NCBI GenBank assembly: GCA_016699615.1
Contig: CP064984.1
Location: forward strand, 1,550,001 to 1,614,000
Direction of reading: 5' to 3'
Source of the DNA: Sphingobacteriales bacterium
Lineage (GTDB): Bacteria > Bacteroidota > Bacteroidia > Chitinophagales > JADIYW01
DNA length: 64,000 bases
The position numbers and the translations under genes were made by a program. Numbering within the stretch: the stretch's first letter is position 1; each line of letters begins with the position of its first letter. The notes under the pieces were generated by a model that was not told the DNA's origin, did not search any database, and saw only the letters and a list, made by a program, of their open reading frames with translations. Shown piece by piece: positions 8,750 through 18,770 of the stretch.

Positions 8750-11700
8750 ATGAGTAATTACGAGCAATTAATTTTAAAGCTAGATACTTTTATCAAAAAG
8801 TATTACCTCAATCAAATTATTAGAGGTTTGCTTATTGCATTCTCATCTATATTGGCCTGTTATTTGGTTGTCAGTCTATTAGAATACAATCTATATTTCT
8901 CAACTTCTATTAGAAAAATCATATTAGTATCTTTTCTTGGCTTAACTGCATTTTTTATAGTTAAGTATATTGCAATTCCATTGTTTCAATATCTAAGAAT
9001 TGGACAATCAATTACACACGAAGATGCTGCAACTATTATTGGCAAACACTTTAGCAATGTAAAAGACAAGCTATTAAATATCTTACAACTCAACCAACAA
9101 AGTCAAAATACTTACAACAAAGATTTGATAGAAGCGAGCATCAACCAAAAAATTGATGGGATAAAATTGGTGCCATTTACAAATGCAATCAATATTGCTG
9201 AGAATAAAAAATACCTAAAATATCTATTGCCAATTTTGCTTTCAATAGTATCTATTTTGCTTATTGCACCACATATTTTTAAAGAAAGTAACCAAAGACT
9301 TATTGCGCCAAATACCACTTTTGCCAAAAAAGCACCATTTGATTTTGTATTAATAAATAAAAGTCTGAAAGCTATTCAGTATGAAAACATAGACATACAA
9401 TTAAAAATAAATGGGAAAACATTACCTAAAGATGTATTCATTATTTATAATAATGAGAAAATAAAAATGGAGAAAGATGATAATGATAAGTTTCATTATA
9501 CATTCAACAATATTCAAAATGATATGCGTTTTAATTTTGAAGCCGCGTCTTTTACATCTGATGAATATAAAATACAACTTCTTAAAAAACCTATCATTGC
9601 AAATTATTCAGCACAAATAAATTATCCATCATATACAAACAAAAAATCTGAGAAAATAGAAAATGCTGGAGACTTGGTTGTGCCTGTTGGTACAACAGTT
9701 ACTTGGAATATAAATACAGAAAACACTGATAATATTACAATAAAAAACAACCATCAGAATGTTGCGGCAACAAAAACGAATAAAACAGCATTTCAATTTC
9801 AGAAAAGAATTATGCAAGATGACAAGTATGTTGTATATATTTCAAACAAAGATTTGCCTAATGCAGATTCTATGCAATTTAATATTGTATCCATTCCAGA
9901 TAATTATCCGAACGTACAGTGCAACACAATTATAGATAGTAGCGCACCACAAATTGTTTTGTTGAGTGGCGCAGTTTCCGACGATTATGGAATAAGCAAA
10001 TTAGAATTTGTGTATAGAATTTTTGATGATAAAGGAAAAATGTTGCTCGGAAAAAGAAGAGCATTAAACATCAATGGAAAATCTATTGCAGATTTTAATT
10101 ATACATTTAATATTAATGAAATAAATTTACAAGCAGGACAAAGTGTTGAATATTTTATAGAAGCATTTGACAATGATGCTGTGCATGGACCAAAATCTAG
10201 TAAATCATCTTCTTATCAATTTAAGAAACAAAGCATTCAGGAATTAGAAAAACAAGAATACAACAACAACGAAGACATTAAAGATGAATTGGCAAATGCA
10301 CAAAGCAAAGCAACACAACTTGCCAATCAGATAAAAGAGATGAAGCAGAAATTACTTTCTAAAAACAACTTGAATTGGGAAGATAAAAAAGCAATTGAAT
10401 CATTAAAAAAACAACAACAAGACTTACTACAAGAAATGAAGTCGATTGAAGAAAAGTATGCTGAGAATTTAAAAAATCAAGATGAAATAAAAAAAGTAGA
10501 TGATGAAATTCTAAAAAAACAAGAAAAAATTCAGGAACTCATGAAAGATTTGATGAATGATGAACTGAAAGACTTGATGAAACAAATTGAAGAAATGTTG
10601 CAAAAAATGCAACAAAAAAATGCATTTGAAAATTTAGACAAAATGCAAATGAGCAATCAGAATTTGAATAAAGAATTGGAGAAAATGCAAGAATTATTCA
10701 AACAATTACAACTAGAACAAAAGGCGCAAGAAACCATACAAAAACTAAATGACTTAGCTGAAGAACAAAAAAAATTAGCTGAGCAAAATAATTTATCTAA
10801 CAATGAACTAAAAGACAAACAAGATAAACTGAATGATAAATTTGAAAATGTAAAAGAAAACCTAAAACAATTAGACCAAATCAATAAAGAAAACAACAAC
10901 AAATTAGACATTAAACAAGAGCAACAACAAGCAAAAGAAGTAGAACAAAATATGGATGAAAGTGCTGAGCAATTGGAGCAAAACCAAAAACAAAAGGCAC
11001 AACAAAAACAAAAAAGGCAGCCGACGAAATGAAAGAAATAGCAGATAATTTACAAAACAAATTAGACCAATCGCAAGCTGACCAAAATGCGGAAGACATA
11101 CAACTCATCAGACAATTGTTAGAAAACTTACTGAAACTATCTTTTGAACAAGAACAATTGATGAAAGATGTGAAAAAAGCTGAGCCACAATCACCAAAAT
11201 ATGTGCAACTAATGCAAAGACAAGCTGAGCTTAAAGAAGATGCAGATATGATTGCTGACAGCTTACAAACATTGGGCAAAAGACAATTTCAAATACAAAA
11301 TTTTATTGCTGATGAATTGTATAAACTCAATAGAGAAATGAAAAAATCATTAGAGTTTATGCAAGAAAGATACGTGCCACAAGCTACTACAGCACAACAA
11401 TTTGTGATGACGCATACCAACAATTTGGCATTGATGCTCAGCGAATCATTAGATAACTTGCAACAGCAACAAAACCAAATGAAACAAAAAATGAGTGGCG
11501 ATGGTAGTTGCAATAAACCAAATTCTGGAAAAGGAAATAAACCAAGTCTAAAGCAATTGCAAGACCAATTGGGCAACCAACTCAAGGACATGCAGCAAAA
11601 AATGAAAGAAGGTAAACAAGGCAAACAAATGAGTAAAGAATTTGCCGAAGCTGCAGAAAAACAAGCTATGATACGTGAAGCATTAAGACAAATGAAAGAA

Positions 11701-12048
11701 AAATTGAGCCAAGAAGAAAAAAACAAACTAGGCATAGATGATTTGATGAATAAAGCAGAAGAAAATGAAAAAGATTTAATCACAAAAAATCTTACACAAA
11801 AAACTATCAATAGACAAAAAGAAATAGAAACACGATTGTTGGAATTTGATAAAGCCAAACGCGAGCAAGGTGAAGATGAGAAAAAACAATCTACATCTGG
11901 AAAAGAATTGCCAAACAAACTGCCACCAGCTTTGGAACAATATCTACAACAAAGAAAATCTACAACAGAAATGTATAAAAGTGTACCACCAAGCCTACAA
12001 CCATTTTATAAATCTTTGGTAGATAAATATTTTAAAAGCATACAATAG
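8750..12048 (+). pseudogene. DUF4175-family membrane/coiled-coil protein, interrupted by a -1 frameshift
   Basis: Two reading frames (8750-11032 and 11029-12048) together make the ~1,100-residue DUF4175 protein typical of Bacteroidota. The first part has membrane segments at residues ~22-42, ~55-77 and ~152-172, then a beta-rich periplasmic region to ~500, then a very long Gln/Lys/Glu-rich coiled coil. The second part continues that coiled coil and ends in a short conserved P-P-S-L-Q-P-F-Y-K-S-L-V-D-K-Y motif. The break is at A6 (11009-11014). Adding one A gives continuous Q-K-Q-K-K-A-A-D-E-M-K-E-I-A-D. Alternatively, ribosomes could slip -1 on A-AAA-AGG and give the same protein. Function is unknown; the family is thought to act at the cell envelope. 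Confidence 0.85.
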
Positions 12049-12057
12049 ATTAATGCC

Positions 12058-12762
12058 ATGCAAAAATACATTGCAGTTATTATATTACTACTTGTTAGCT
12101 ATTGTTTGTTTATTACTCAAAATGATTCTATAGCAAAAACAAATTTCATATATAGAAAGCACTACAATATTTCTAAAAATGATAATGCTGAAGTTGCAGA
12201 AATGTGCGATACAATGGCTTATAATCTTTGGTTTGGAAACGATTCTGACACACTAACAAATGGTGATATTCTATATTATAAATATGACTGTAACGATTTC
12301 TTTTTAATAAAAAAAAGTCCAAAATCTGTAGATACTTTATTCTTTATGAGTTCAGGATTGCATCCAAGATTAGCATACATCTTTATAAAAGAATTAAAAA
12401 AACATTTATTATTTAGAGCAGGTTGCTCAGGAAATGGACCATGCTATTATATTTTAATGGATAAAATTACTTTAAAAGAGAAAAAGGTATTTGAAGAATT
12501 GATATATACTGGCGAAACTGATAGCAATACTTGCATTATGTATTTCAATAAAAACATAGATAAGATTATCGTACACAATTTAAACAACAATAAAAAGAAG
12601 AAAATAGATATAATAGAATCAAGATTCACCGATGTCATTCCTGAATATCAATTCTATGAAAAGACATTTTACAACGACATCATCACACTTAAATATTTTT
12701 ATATGATAAATGAAAAATCATACGATGATAGTTTAAGTATAAACATTAAATCTATACAATAG
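12058..12762 (+). CDS. Hypothetical exported or membrane-anchored protein
   Basis: This 234-residue protein begins with a short basic stretch and one hydrophobic segment (M-Q-K-Y-I-A-V-I-I-L-L-L-V, residues 1-18), either an uncleaved anchor or a signal peptide. The rest is polar, Lys/Asn/Asp-rich and mostly beta by its pattern. It contains three cysteines in the middle (A-G-C-S-G-N-G-P-C and S-N-T-C). I do not recognise a family. It starts nine bases after the DUF4175 stop and ends one base before the convergent hisA stop, so it is probably co-transcribed with DUF4175. Confidence 0.65.
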   Translation: MQKYIAVIILLLVSYCLFITQNDSIAKTNFIYRKHYNISKNDNAEVAEMCDTMAYNLWFGNDSDTLTNGDILYYKYDCNDFFLIKKSPKSVDTLFFMSSGLHPRLAYIFIKELKKHLLFRAGCSGNGPCYYILMDKITLKEKKVFEELIYTGETDSNTCIMYFNKNIDKIIVHNLNNNKKKKIDIIESRFTDVIPEYQFYEKTFYNDIITLKYFYMINEKSYDDSLSINIKSIQ

Positions 12763-12763
12763 T

Positions 12764-13483
12764 TTAATTAAAAATAGTCCTAATTTCTTTTAGTGTAATT
12801 TTTTCTTCGTAGATGGCTTTGCCAACAATTGCTGCATAGCAACCAATTTCTTTAAGCTTTATCAAATCTTCCATGCAAGAAACACCACCAGATGCTATCA
12901 ACTTAATGTCATCGTAGTTTTCTATAATCTCTGAATATAATTCATTAGCAGCACCTTGCAACATGCCATCTTTAGACACATCAGTACACAATACATAATC
13001 GATGCCTTCTTCAAAATAAAAATCTAAAAACGATAAAATATCTTGGTTAGAATTTTCTTGCCAGCCTTGCACTGCAATCATTCTATCTTTTACATCTGCA
13101 CCTAAAATCAAATTTTCTTCGCCAAATTCCCAAATCCAATCTACAAACTCTTTAGGATTTTTGGCTGCCAAACTTCCAATCGTAATTTGCTTTGCACCAA
13201 AATCATAAGCTTGTTGTGCTTGCTCTTTGGTTTTTATACCACCAGAAAAATCTATATGTAGTTTTGTATGTTTTGCTATATCTTCCAATACTTTCCAGTT
13301 TTGCACTTTGCCTTGTTTGGCACCATCCAAATCTACCAAATGCAAATGTGTAAAACCAGCATCTTCAAAAATTTTAGCTTGCTCAGTTGGATTTTCATTG
13401 TATGTTTTTTGAGTATTGTAATCACCTTTTGTGAGTCGCACACACTTTGAATCAATAATATCAATTGCTGGAATAATAATCAT
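12764..13483 (-). CDS. hisA: Phosphoribosylformimino-5-aminoimidazole carboxamide ribotide isomerase
   Basis: This 239-residue beta/alpha-barrel enzyme does the fourth step of histidine synthesis, the isomerisation of ProFAR to PRFAR. It shows the N-terminal I-I-P-A-I-D-I-I-D catalytic Asp region, a phosphate-binding D-F-S-G-G-I-K half-barrel repeat, a second catalytic Asp region C-T-D-V-S-K-D-G-M (residues ~159-167), and the second phosphate loop A-S-G-G-V. The two-fold repeat is characteristic of HisA/HisF, and the sequence matches HisA rather than HisF. No other his gene lies within the window, which is unusual because Bacteroidota often keep hisA with hisH and hisF. Confidence 0.95.
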   Translation of the reverse strand: MIIIPAIDIIDSKCVRLTKGDYNTQKTYNENPTEQAKIFEDAGFTHLHLVDLDGAKQGKVQNWKVLEDIAKHTKLHIDFSGGIKTKEQAQQAYDFGAKQITIGSLAAKNPKEFVDWIWEFGEENLILGADVKDRMIAVQGWQENSNQDILSFLDFYFEEGIDYVLCTDVSKDGMLQGAANELYSEIIENYDDIKLIASGGVSCMEDLIKLKEIGCYAAIVGKAIYEEKITLKEIRTIFN

Positions 13484-13569
13484 ATTCTACAAAGATAATT
13501 AGATTGCATGAATTATAGATTGGAATCTTTTAGTCTAAGATATTACATAATAATGTACATTTGCAGTAG

Positions 13570-14472
13570 ATGGAAGACAATATTTCACAGCAAACATTTG
13601 GCAAGAAAGTGTGGACTTTAATTTCATTAATTATTGCTTTCATGTTGCTTGGTCAATTTCTCTCAGCAGGATTGATGTTTGCCTATTATGGAAATGATGC
13701 TTTTAACTTTGAAAAAATATTAAGCAATAAGAATGATAGTTTTAATATTATCAGAATTGTACAAATTGTAGCATCTATAATATCATTTGCATTGCCAGCT
13801 ATAATTTTTAGCAAAATATATCATAAAAATGCATGTTCTTACAGTTTTGAGCAACATAAGCCTAATGTTTTATTGTGGCTTATTGTTCCATTTTTAATCA
13901 TTACTATCTATTCATTTCTAAATCTTACTTACGTTTTAAATAAAGAAAGTTTTTTAGGTACATTAATGCCAGAACAGCAAGAACAATAGAAAATGTTCAT
14001 CGAAGCATTGATAAACAAATCTTCAATTGCTTATTTTATATTTAATTTTTTGATGATTGCATTGATGCCAGCATTTGTTGAAGAATGGATTTTTAGAGGC
14101 ACATTACAAAAATTATTAAGCGAAAAATTAAATGCGCATGTTGCCATCATTATTTCTTCTATCATTTTTAGCTTAATTCACTTTGAGTTTTCTGGATTTT
14201 TGCCACGTATATTTTTAGGCATGCTATTAGGTTATGTATTTTATTTATCTAAAGATATTTGGCTTTGCATCTGGATGCACTTGTTCAACAATGGAATGGA
14301 AGTAACCTTGATGTATTTTAAAGTATTAGAAAACAAGCAACAAGAGTTATTCCAAGAACCCACAATGCCAAAAACTTATGAATTAATTGGCTATAGCTTA
14401 TTATTTATTTTACTTATGGTAGTATTTTACAGAATCTCTAAAAGAAATAAAAAAGCTATATTTGCAGATTAA
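13570..14472 (+). pseudogene. CPBP-family intramembrane metalloprotease split by an in-frame amber stop
   Basis: Two parts in the same frame (13570-13989 and 13990-14472) together give a ~300-residue polytopic protein of the CPBP (Abi, Rce1-like) family. The first part holds the N-terminal membrane spans and ends ...P-E-Q-Q-E-Q before TAG at 13987-13989. The second contains the catalytic motifs: E-E-W-I-F-R-G (the EExxxR box), S-L-I-H-F-E-F, and a later H-L-F-N-N-G. The ATG at 13993, three bases past the stop, could restart translation and yield only the catalytic half. A -7-like TACATTTG lies seven bases before the first ATG. It may be a nonsense pseudogene, a sequencing error, or expressed as two pieces. 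cdsA follows at once. Confidence 0.8.
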
Positions 14473-14485
14473 TTTAGCACACAGA

Positions 14486-15334
14486 ATGAAAGATATCAAA
14501 ACTAGAATTGCTACAGGTATTATTTTTCTAATTGTAATGATAGGTAGTGTAGTGCTTAGCGAAATTTCGTTTCTTATTGTATTTTCTTTGGTTACCATGT
14601 TGTGTATAAATGAATACCATCAAATTACAGCAAGTGTGGTACAATCTGAAGATAGATTATTATACAAATACAAAAACATAAATACAATCTTTGCCGCAGC
14701 AATATTTATGATTGTATATTTAGTAGCATCAGGTAGTGTAAAAGTTATCTCTTTGTCTTTAATAGGTGGCTTTACCTTATTTTGGTTTTTTATAGAAATG
14801 TTTTCTAACTCAAAATCACCATTTTTAAATTTAGCTATCAATTCATTTGGCTTGTTTTATATTGCCATTCCATTATCAGGTGCAAGTTTAATAGCATTTT
14901 ATTTTGGAGAATATAATTGGAATCTATTATTGGCTGTTATGATTTTTGCATGGGCAAATGATTCTTTTGCTTATTTATTTGGTTCATTATTTGGAAAAAC
15001 AAAATTATTTGAACGTATTTCACCAAAGAAAAGTTGGGAAGGTTTTATTGGTGGAATTTTAGGCACCATAGTATTTAGCTATATTGTTTATTTATTATTT
15101 CCAAAATGGAGCCATCAAGAAGTTGCCTATATACATTATTTTATATTAGCAATTATCACATCAGTTATTTCTACTTTTGGAGATTTATCAGAAAGTTTAA
15201 TAAAAAGAAGTTTAAAAGTAAAAGACACAGGAAATATATTGCCAGGTCATGGTGGATTTTTAGATAGATTTGATGGACTTATCTTTTCATTTCCAGCAGC
15301 TGCATTATATCTTACATTTATTTCAAAAATATAA
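14486..15334 (+). CDS. cdsA: Phosphatidate cytidylyltransferase
   Basis: This 282-residue inner-membrane enzyme makes CDP-diacylglycerol from phosphatidate and CTP. It has about eight membrane spans. The CTP-transferase signature is near the C terminus: S-L-I-K-R-S-L-K-V-K-D-T-G followed by I-L-P-G-H-G-G-F-L-D-R-F-D (residues ~235-262). An upstream S-P-K-K-S-W-E-G-F-I-G-G motif is also typical. I start at ATG 14486; a TTG eight codons earlier would overlap the CPBP gene, whose stop it already follows by only 13 bases. It is followed by psd, so two phospholipid genes lie together. Confidence 0.95.
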   Translation: MKDIKTRIATGIIFLIVMIGSVVLSEISFLIVFSLVTMLCINEYHQITASVVQSEDRLLYKYKNINTIFAAAIFMIVYLVASGSVKVISLSLIGGFTLFWFFIEMFSNSKSPFLNLAINSFGLFYIAIPLSGASLIAFYFGEYNWNLLLAVMIFAWANDSFAYLFGSLFGKTKLFERISPKKSWEGFIGGILGTIVFSYIVYLLFPKWSHQEVAYIHYFILAIITSVISTFGDLSESLIKRSLKVKDTGNILPGHGGFLDRFDGLIFSFPAAALYLTFISKI

Positions 15335-15353
15335 TTTTACAGAAATAAGACAT

Positions 15354-15361
15354 TATATTTG
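15354..15361 (+). promoter_or_regulatory. Candidate -7 promoter box before psd
   Basis: TATATTTG matches the Bacteroidota -7 consensus TAnnTTTG and ends eight bases before the psd ATG. No TTTG is visible at the -33 spacing, so this is a weak call. Confidence 0.3.
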
Positions 15362-15369
15362 TACACAAT

Positions 15370-16032
15370 ATGAAAAGAACATATATACATAAAGGAGGAT
15401 GGACAATATTAACAGTCATGTTTCTTATTTTACTTTCAATCAATGTAATTTCTATTTATGTATTTAAGTTTGATAGTATTGTAAGAAATATTATTCTAGG
15501 TTTCACATCATTCATATTTTTATTTTCAGTCTACTTTTTTAGAAATCCAAAAAGAAGAATTTTAATTGATGTAAATAAAATTATTTCGCCAGCTGATGGG
15601 AAAGTAGTGGTAATGGAAGAAGTATATGAGCCAGAATATTTTAATGACAAGCGATTACAGATATCCATTTTTATGTCGCCAAGCAATGTGCATGTAAATA
15701 GGGTACCAATTGCAGGTGCAGTAAAATATGCCAAATACCATGACGGAAAATATTTAGTAGCATGGCATCCAAAATCATCTACAGAAAATGAGCGCACATC
15801 TATTGTTATAGAAAACAATAGTATAGATGTACTTTTACGACAAATTGCTGGCAAAGTAGCACGCAGAATAATATATTATGTAAAAGAAGGTGATAAGGTA
15901 GAACAAGGAAATGACTTAGGCTTTATTAAATTTGGCTCCCGTGTAGATTTATTTTTGCCTATTGATACTAAAATAAACGTACAACTTGGACAGAAAGTAA
16001 AAGGTGGCATTACCGTAATTGGCGAAATATAA
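15370..16032 (+). CDS. psd: Phosphatidylserine decarboxylase family protein
   Basis: At 220 residues this matches the short, single-domain phosphatidylserine decarboxylases, which convert phosphatidylserine to phosphatidylethanolamine using a pyruvoyl group made by self-cleavage. Two N-terminal membrane segments (residues ~13-33 and ~37-56) are followed by S-P-A-D-G-K-V and F-M-S-P-S-N-V-H-V-N-R motifs. The C-terminal cleavage site is F-G-S-R-V-D (residues ~196-201), where the Ser becomes pyruvoyl. It follows cdsA by 35 bases, matching the order of the pathway. It is convergent with the Fic gene. Confidence 0.93.
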   Translation: MKRTYIHKGGWTILTVMFLILLSINVISIYVFKFDSIVRNIILGFTSFIFLFSVYFFRNPKRRILIDVNKIISPADGKVVVMEEVYEPEYFNDKRLQISIFMSPSNVHVNRVPIAGAVKYAKYHDGKYLVAWHPKSSTENERTSIVIENNSIDVLLRQIAGKVARRIIYYVKEGDKVEQGNDLGFIKFGSRVDLFLPIDTKINVQLGQKVKGGITVIGEI

Positions 16033-16049
16033 AACTTACTCAACTAATT

Positions 16050-17174
16050 TTAGTAAAATAATTTTATATATTCTGAAAAAGAGTATAGCTTACCTCTTTT
16101 TGAACCAGTAATTTCTTTAACTATCTCTAATTTTTCTAATTCATCAAGTAATTTATATACAGAAGGCATAGAAAGTTGTGTAATTTCTTTTGCTTTTTGG
16201 GCATCTACCAATGGATGTTGGTATAAATAGTTTAGTAAAACTGTAGCATTATTTGACCTACTGCCTAATCTTTGAATTTTTAAATCTACTTCTTTTTGTA
16301 ATTTTAAAATACTATCAAATGTAGCAATACCTTTCAAAGCAGTTTCATTTATTCCTACAAGAAAGAATTTGTACCATTGTAGAATATCATCTTTTTCTCT
16401 TACTCTTGTTAGATTATCATAATACAAATTTCTATTTCTCTCAAAGAAATCTGACAAATATAGAATTGGTTTTTTCAAAATACCTTTCTCTACCAAATAC
16501 AACGTTATCATCAACCTACCTACTCTTCCATTGCCATCTAAGAAAGGATGTATTGTCTCAAATTGATAATGTATTAATGCAATCTTTAATAACTCAGGAA
16601 AAAAGGAATCATCATTATGAACAAATTTTTCTAAATCATTCATAAGTTCATTAATTGATGTATGTACTGGAGGAATAAATATTGCATCATTTATACTTGC
16701 ACCACCTATCCAATTTTGGCTAGTTCTAAATTCTCCAGGAGATTTATGCTTACCACGCACACCTTGTAATAATATTTTATGTGTTTCTTTTATTAATCTT
16801 GACGAAAATGGAATTTTCTCTAGACTTTCAATTGCTGAATTTAATGCTGCAATGTAATTCTGTACTTCTTGCCAATCATCTCTTTTTTCTATTAGAATAT
16901 CCTCCTTTTCTAATAAAGCTTCTTCAATATTTGTTTTTGTGCCTTCAATTTTGCTTGATTGAGTTGCTTCTTTTAATACGTGCATGCTAATAAACATACT
17001 AATATTGGGAATGTATTCAGAATACATGTCTAATCTACCAAGCTGACGATCTGCCTGACTTAATAATTGCAATAATTCCATATTATCAATGGACCATTTT
17101 CTGTTTATTTTTTCTGGTTGAAAACTCTTATATGTACCTTGTTTGATATAATAGCCAGCTTTGAACGATTTCAT
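16050..17174 (-). CDS. Fic-family protein with N-terminal Fic_N domain and C-terminal winged helix
   Basis: This 374-residue protein contains the full Fic core motif H-P-F-L-D-G-N-G-R-V-G-R (residues ~211-222), which normally catalyses AMP transfer from ATP to a target hydroxyl. An inhibitory-helix-like S-S-K-I-E-G-T (residues ~77-83) lies upstream; [S/T]xxxE[G/N] is the class II autoinhibitory motif. The C-terminal ~80 residues look like a winged helix (T-Q-L-S-M-P-S-V-Y-K-L-L-D-E-L-E-K-L), so the protein may bind DNA. An inverted repeat at 17203-17236, just upstream of the start, is a candidate operator. Its target is unknown. A second, different Fic gene lies at 51226. Confidence 0.92.
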   Translation of the reverse strand: MKSFKAGYYIKQGTYKSFQPEKINRKWSIDNMELLQLLSQADRQLGRLDMYSEYIPNISMFISMHVLKEATQSSKIEGTKTNIEEALLEKEDILIEKRDDWQEVQNYIAALNSAIESLEKIPFSSRLIKETHKILLQGVRGKHKSPGEFRTSQNWIGGASINDAIFIPPVHTSINELMNDLEKFVHNDDSFFPELLKIALIHYQFETIHPFLDGNGRVGRLMITLYLVEKGILKKPILYLSDFFERNRNLYYDNLTRVREKDDILQWYKFFLVGINETALKGIATFDSILKLQKEVDLKIQRLGSRSNNATVLLNYLYQHPLVDAQKAKEITQLSMPSVYKLLDELEKLEIVKEITGSKRGKLYSFSEYIKLFY

Positions 17175-17202
17175 ATGCTAATAAAGTTTAAACAAAAATA
17201 CA

Positions 17203-17236
17203 CTTATTTAATAAATTTGCAAAAAAATTAAATAAG
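17203..17236. promoter_or_regulatory. Perfect 10-bp inverted repeat upstream of the Fic gene
   Basis: CTTATTTAAT (17203-17212) and ATTAAATAAG (17227-17236) are exact reverse complements separated by 14 bases. They lie 29-62 bases before the Fic start on the minus strand. The Fic protein has a winged-helix C terminus, so autoregulation is plausible. The arms are AT-only except at the ends, so chance is possible. Confidence 0.35.
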
Positions 17237-17305
17237 AAAGTGTGTTAGTTAAATATTTTGCAAAAAACTTATTTTAGAGTTGTGCTATGTAAAATATCAT
17301 TAATA

Positions 17306-17836
17306 TTATTCAACTATCTGATAGATAGCATCTAAGTTTCTGCCATGTTCATTATAATCTAAGCCATAACCAACAACAAATAAATTTGGAATCTCAAATC
17401 CACAATAATCTATCTTTATTGGAATTTTTGTATTTTCTGGCTTTGATAACAAACTTACTATTGTTGTACTTTGTACATTTTTTGTTTGTAAATATTGTAA
17501 GAAAAATTCCATCGTTAAACCAGAGTCAACGATATCTTCGACGATAATTACGTTTGTGTTTAGAAGATTAACTTTAGACTCTGAATCTAAGTTGAGTTTG
17601 CCAGAAGTTTGCAAACCATCATAGGATGATAATTTTACAAAATCTATTTCGCAAGGTATATCTATTTTTTTTAAAATATCTGCGGCAAACATAAAAGCAC
17701 CACGCAATACAATAATAAATATTGGATTCTTTTCTTTAAAATCTACATTTATTTGTTGTGCTATTTCAGTTACTCTTTGTTGGATAGTGTTGTTATCTAA
17801 CAGTATGGTAAAACTTTTGTCGTGTACTTTTATCAC
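17306..17836 (-). CDS. hpt: Hypoxanthine phosphoribosyltransferase
   Basis: This 176-residue purine-salvage enzyme joins hypoxanthine or guanine to PRPP. It shows the type I PRTase fold: I-V-L-R-G-A-F-M-F-A (residues ~42-51) with the pyrophosphate loop, a flexible-loop S-S-Y region (~71-73), and the PRPP motif I-I-V-E-D-I-V-D-S-G-L-T (residues ~96-107). F-V-V-G-Y-G-L-D-Y-N-E at the C terminus provides base recognition. It lies between the Fic gene and rluB on the same strand, about 25 bases after the rluB stop is reached on the other side, with no clear operon link. Confidence 0.95.
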   Translation of the reverse strand: MIKVHDKSFTILLDNNTIQQRVTEIAQQINVDFKEKNPIFIIVLRGAFMFAADILKKIDIPCEIDFVKLSSYDGLQTSGKLNLDSESKVNLLNTNVIIVEDIVDSGLTMEFFLQYLQTKNVQSTTIVSLLSKPENTKIPIKIDYCGFEIPNLFVVGYGLDYNEHGRNLDAIYQIVE

Positions 17837-17861
17837 TGAAGACCTTTTTTATTAAGTGAAA

Positions 17862-18770
17862 TCACTTCTTATTATTTCCAGTAAAATATTTTAGAAATAT
17901 AACTTCTTTTTCTGATAGGTAACGCCATTTGCCTCGCGGTACATTTTTCTTGGTCAAGCCTGCGTACAAAACTCTGTCTAATCGCATTACTTCGTAGCCA
18001 AGTTGTTCAAAAATTCTACGCACAATTCTGTTTTTACCTATATGTAATTCTATGCCTACGTGTTTATCGTCGCCACGTGGCAATGTATATTCTATTTCAT
18101 CTACTTGTGCCAAACCATCTTCTAGTTCTATGCCAGCTTTTATAGCTAATCTATCTTTTTCTGATAATGGTTTATCTAATTCTACTTGATATACTTTTGT
18201 TACTTGCGAACTTGGATGTGATAATTTTTGGGCTAACTCTCCATCATTTGTCAATAAAAGAATGCCAGTTGTGTTTCTATCTAATCTTCCAATAGGATAA
18301 ATTCTTTCTTTGCTTGCACCTTGTACCAAATCTAATACTGTCTTTCTATTGAGTTCATCATCAGTAGTAGTTAATACACTTTTAGGTTTGTTTAGAAGTA
18401 TGTAAGAAAATTTTATAGGTTCAATTTTTTTGCCTTTAAATTTTACAACATCATTGCGTTGTACTTTGTAGCCCATTTCCATTACTACATTTCCATTTAC
18501 AGTTACAAAGCCTTGTTGTATAAATTCGTCTGCTTTTCTTCTAGCACATATTCCAGAATTAGATACAAATTTGTTTAATCTAATTCCTTCAGTAGCAGAA
18601 GTTCTATCTTTAGATTGGCTAGGAGCTTTAAAATTTTTTACAGTTTGCTCAATTTTCTGTGCAAACGGATCTATTTTTGATTTAGCATCTTCAACTCTGC
18701 TTCTGCTAATTTTGTTGGGCGATGTTCTCGATATTTTCTTTTTCACCAATCTGATTTTGTATGTCTTCAA
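17862..18770 (-). CDS. rluB: 23S rRNA pseudouridine synthase (RluB/RsuA family)
   Basis: This protein has a basic N-terminal extension (residues 1-60, rich in Lys, Arg and Ser), then an S4 RNA-binding domain (R-L-N-K-F-V-S-N-S-G-I-C-A-R-R), then the pseudouridine synthase core with G-R-L-D-R-N-T-T-G-L-like catalytic Asp motif (G-R-L-D-R-N-T-T-G-I). The fold and motifs match the RluB/RluE/RsuA group that modifies 23S or 16S rRNA. No ATG exists before the S4 domain. The TTG at 18770 is the longest start, with further TTG and GTG codons seven and eight codons on; all lie inside the 3' end of scpB. The true start is uncertain. Confidence 0.88.
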   Translation of the reverse strand: MKTYKIRLVKKKISRTSPNKISRSRVEDAKSKIDPFAQKIEQTVKNFKAPSQSKDRTSATEGIRLNKFVSNSGICARRKADEFIQQGFVTVNGNVVMEMGYKVQRNDVVKFKGKKIEPIKFSYILLNKPKSVLTTTDDELNRKTVLDLVQGASKERIYPIGRLDRNTTGILLLTNDGELAQKLSHPSSQVTKVYQVELDKPLSEKDRLAIKAGIELEDGLAQVDEIEYTLPRGDDKHVGIELHIGKNRIVRRIFEQLGYEVMRLDRVLYAGLTKKNVPRGKWRYLSEKEVIFLKYFTGNNKK

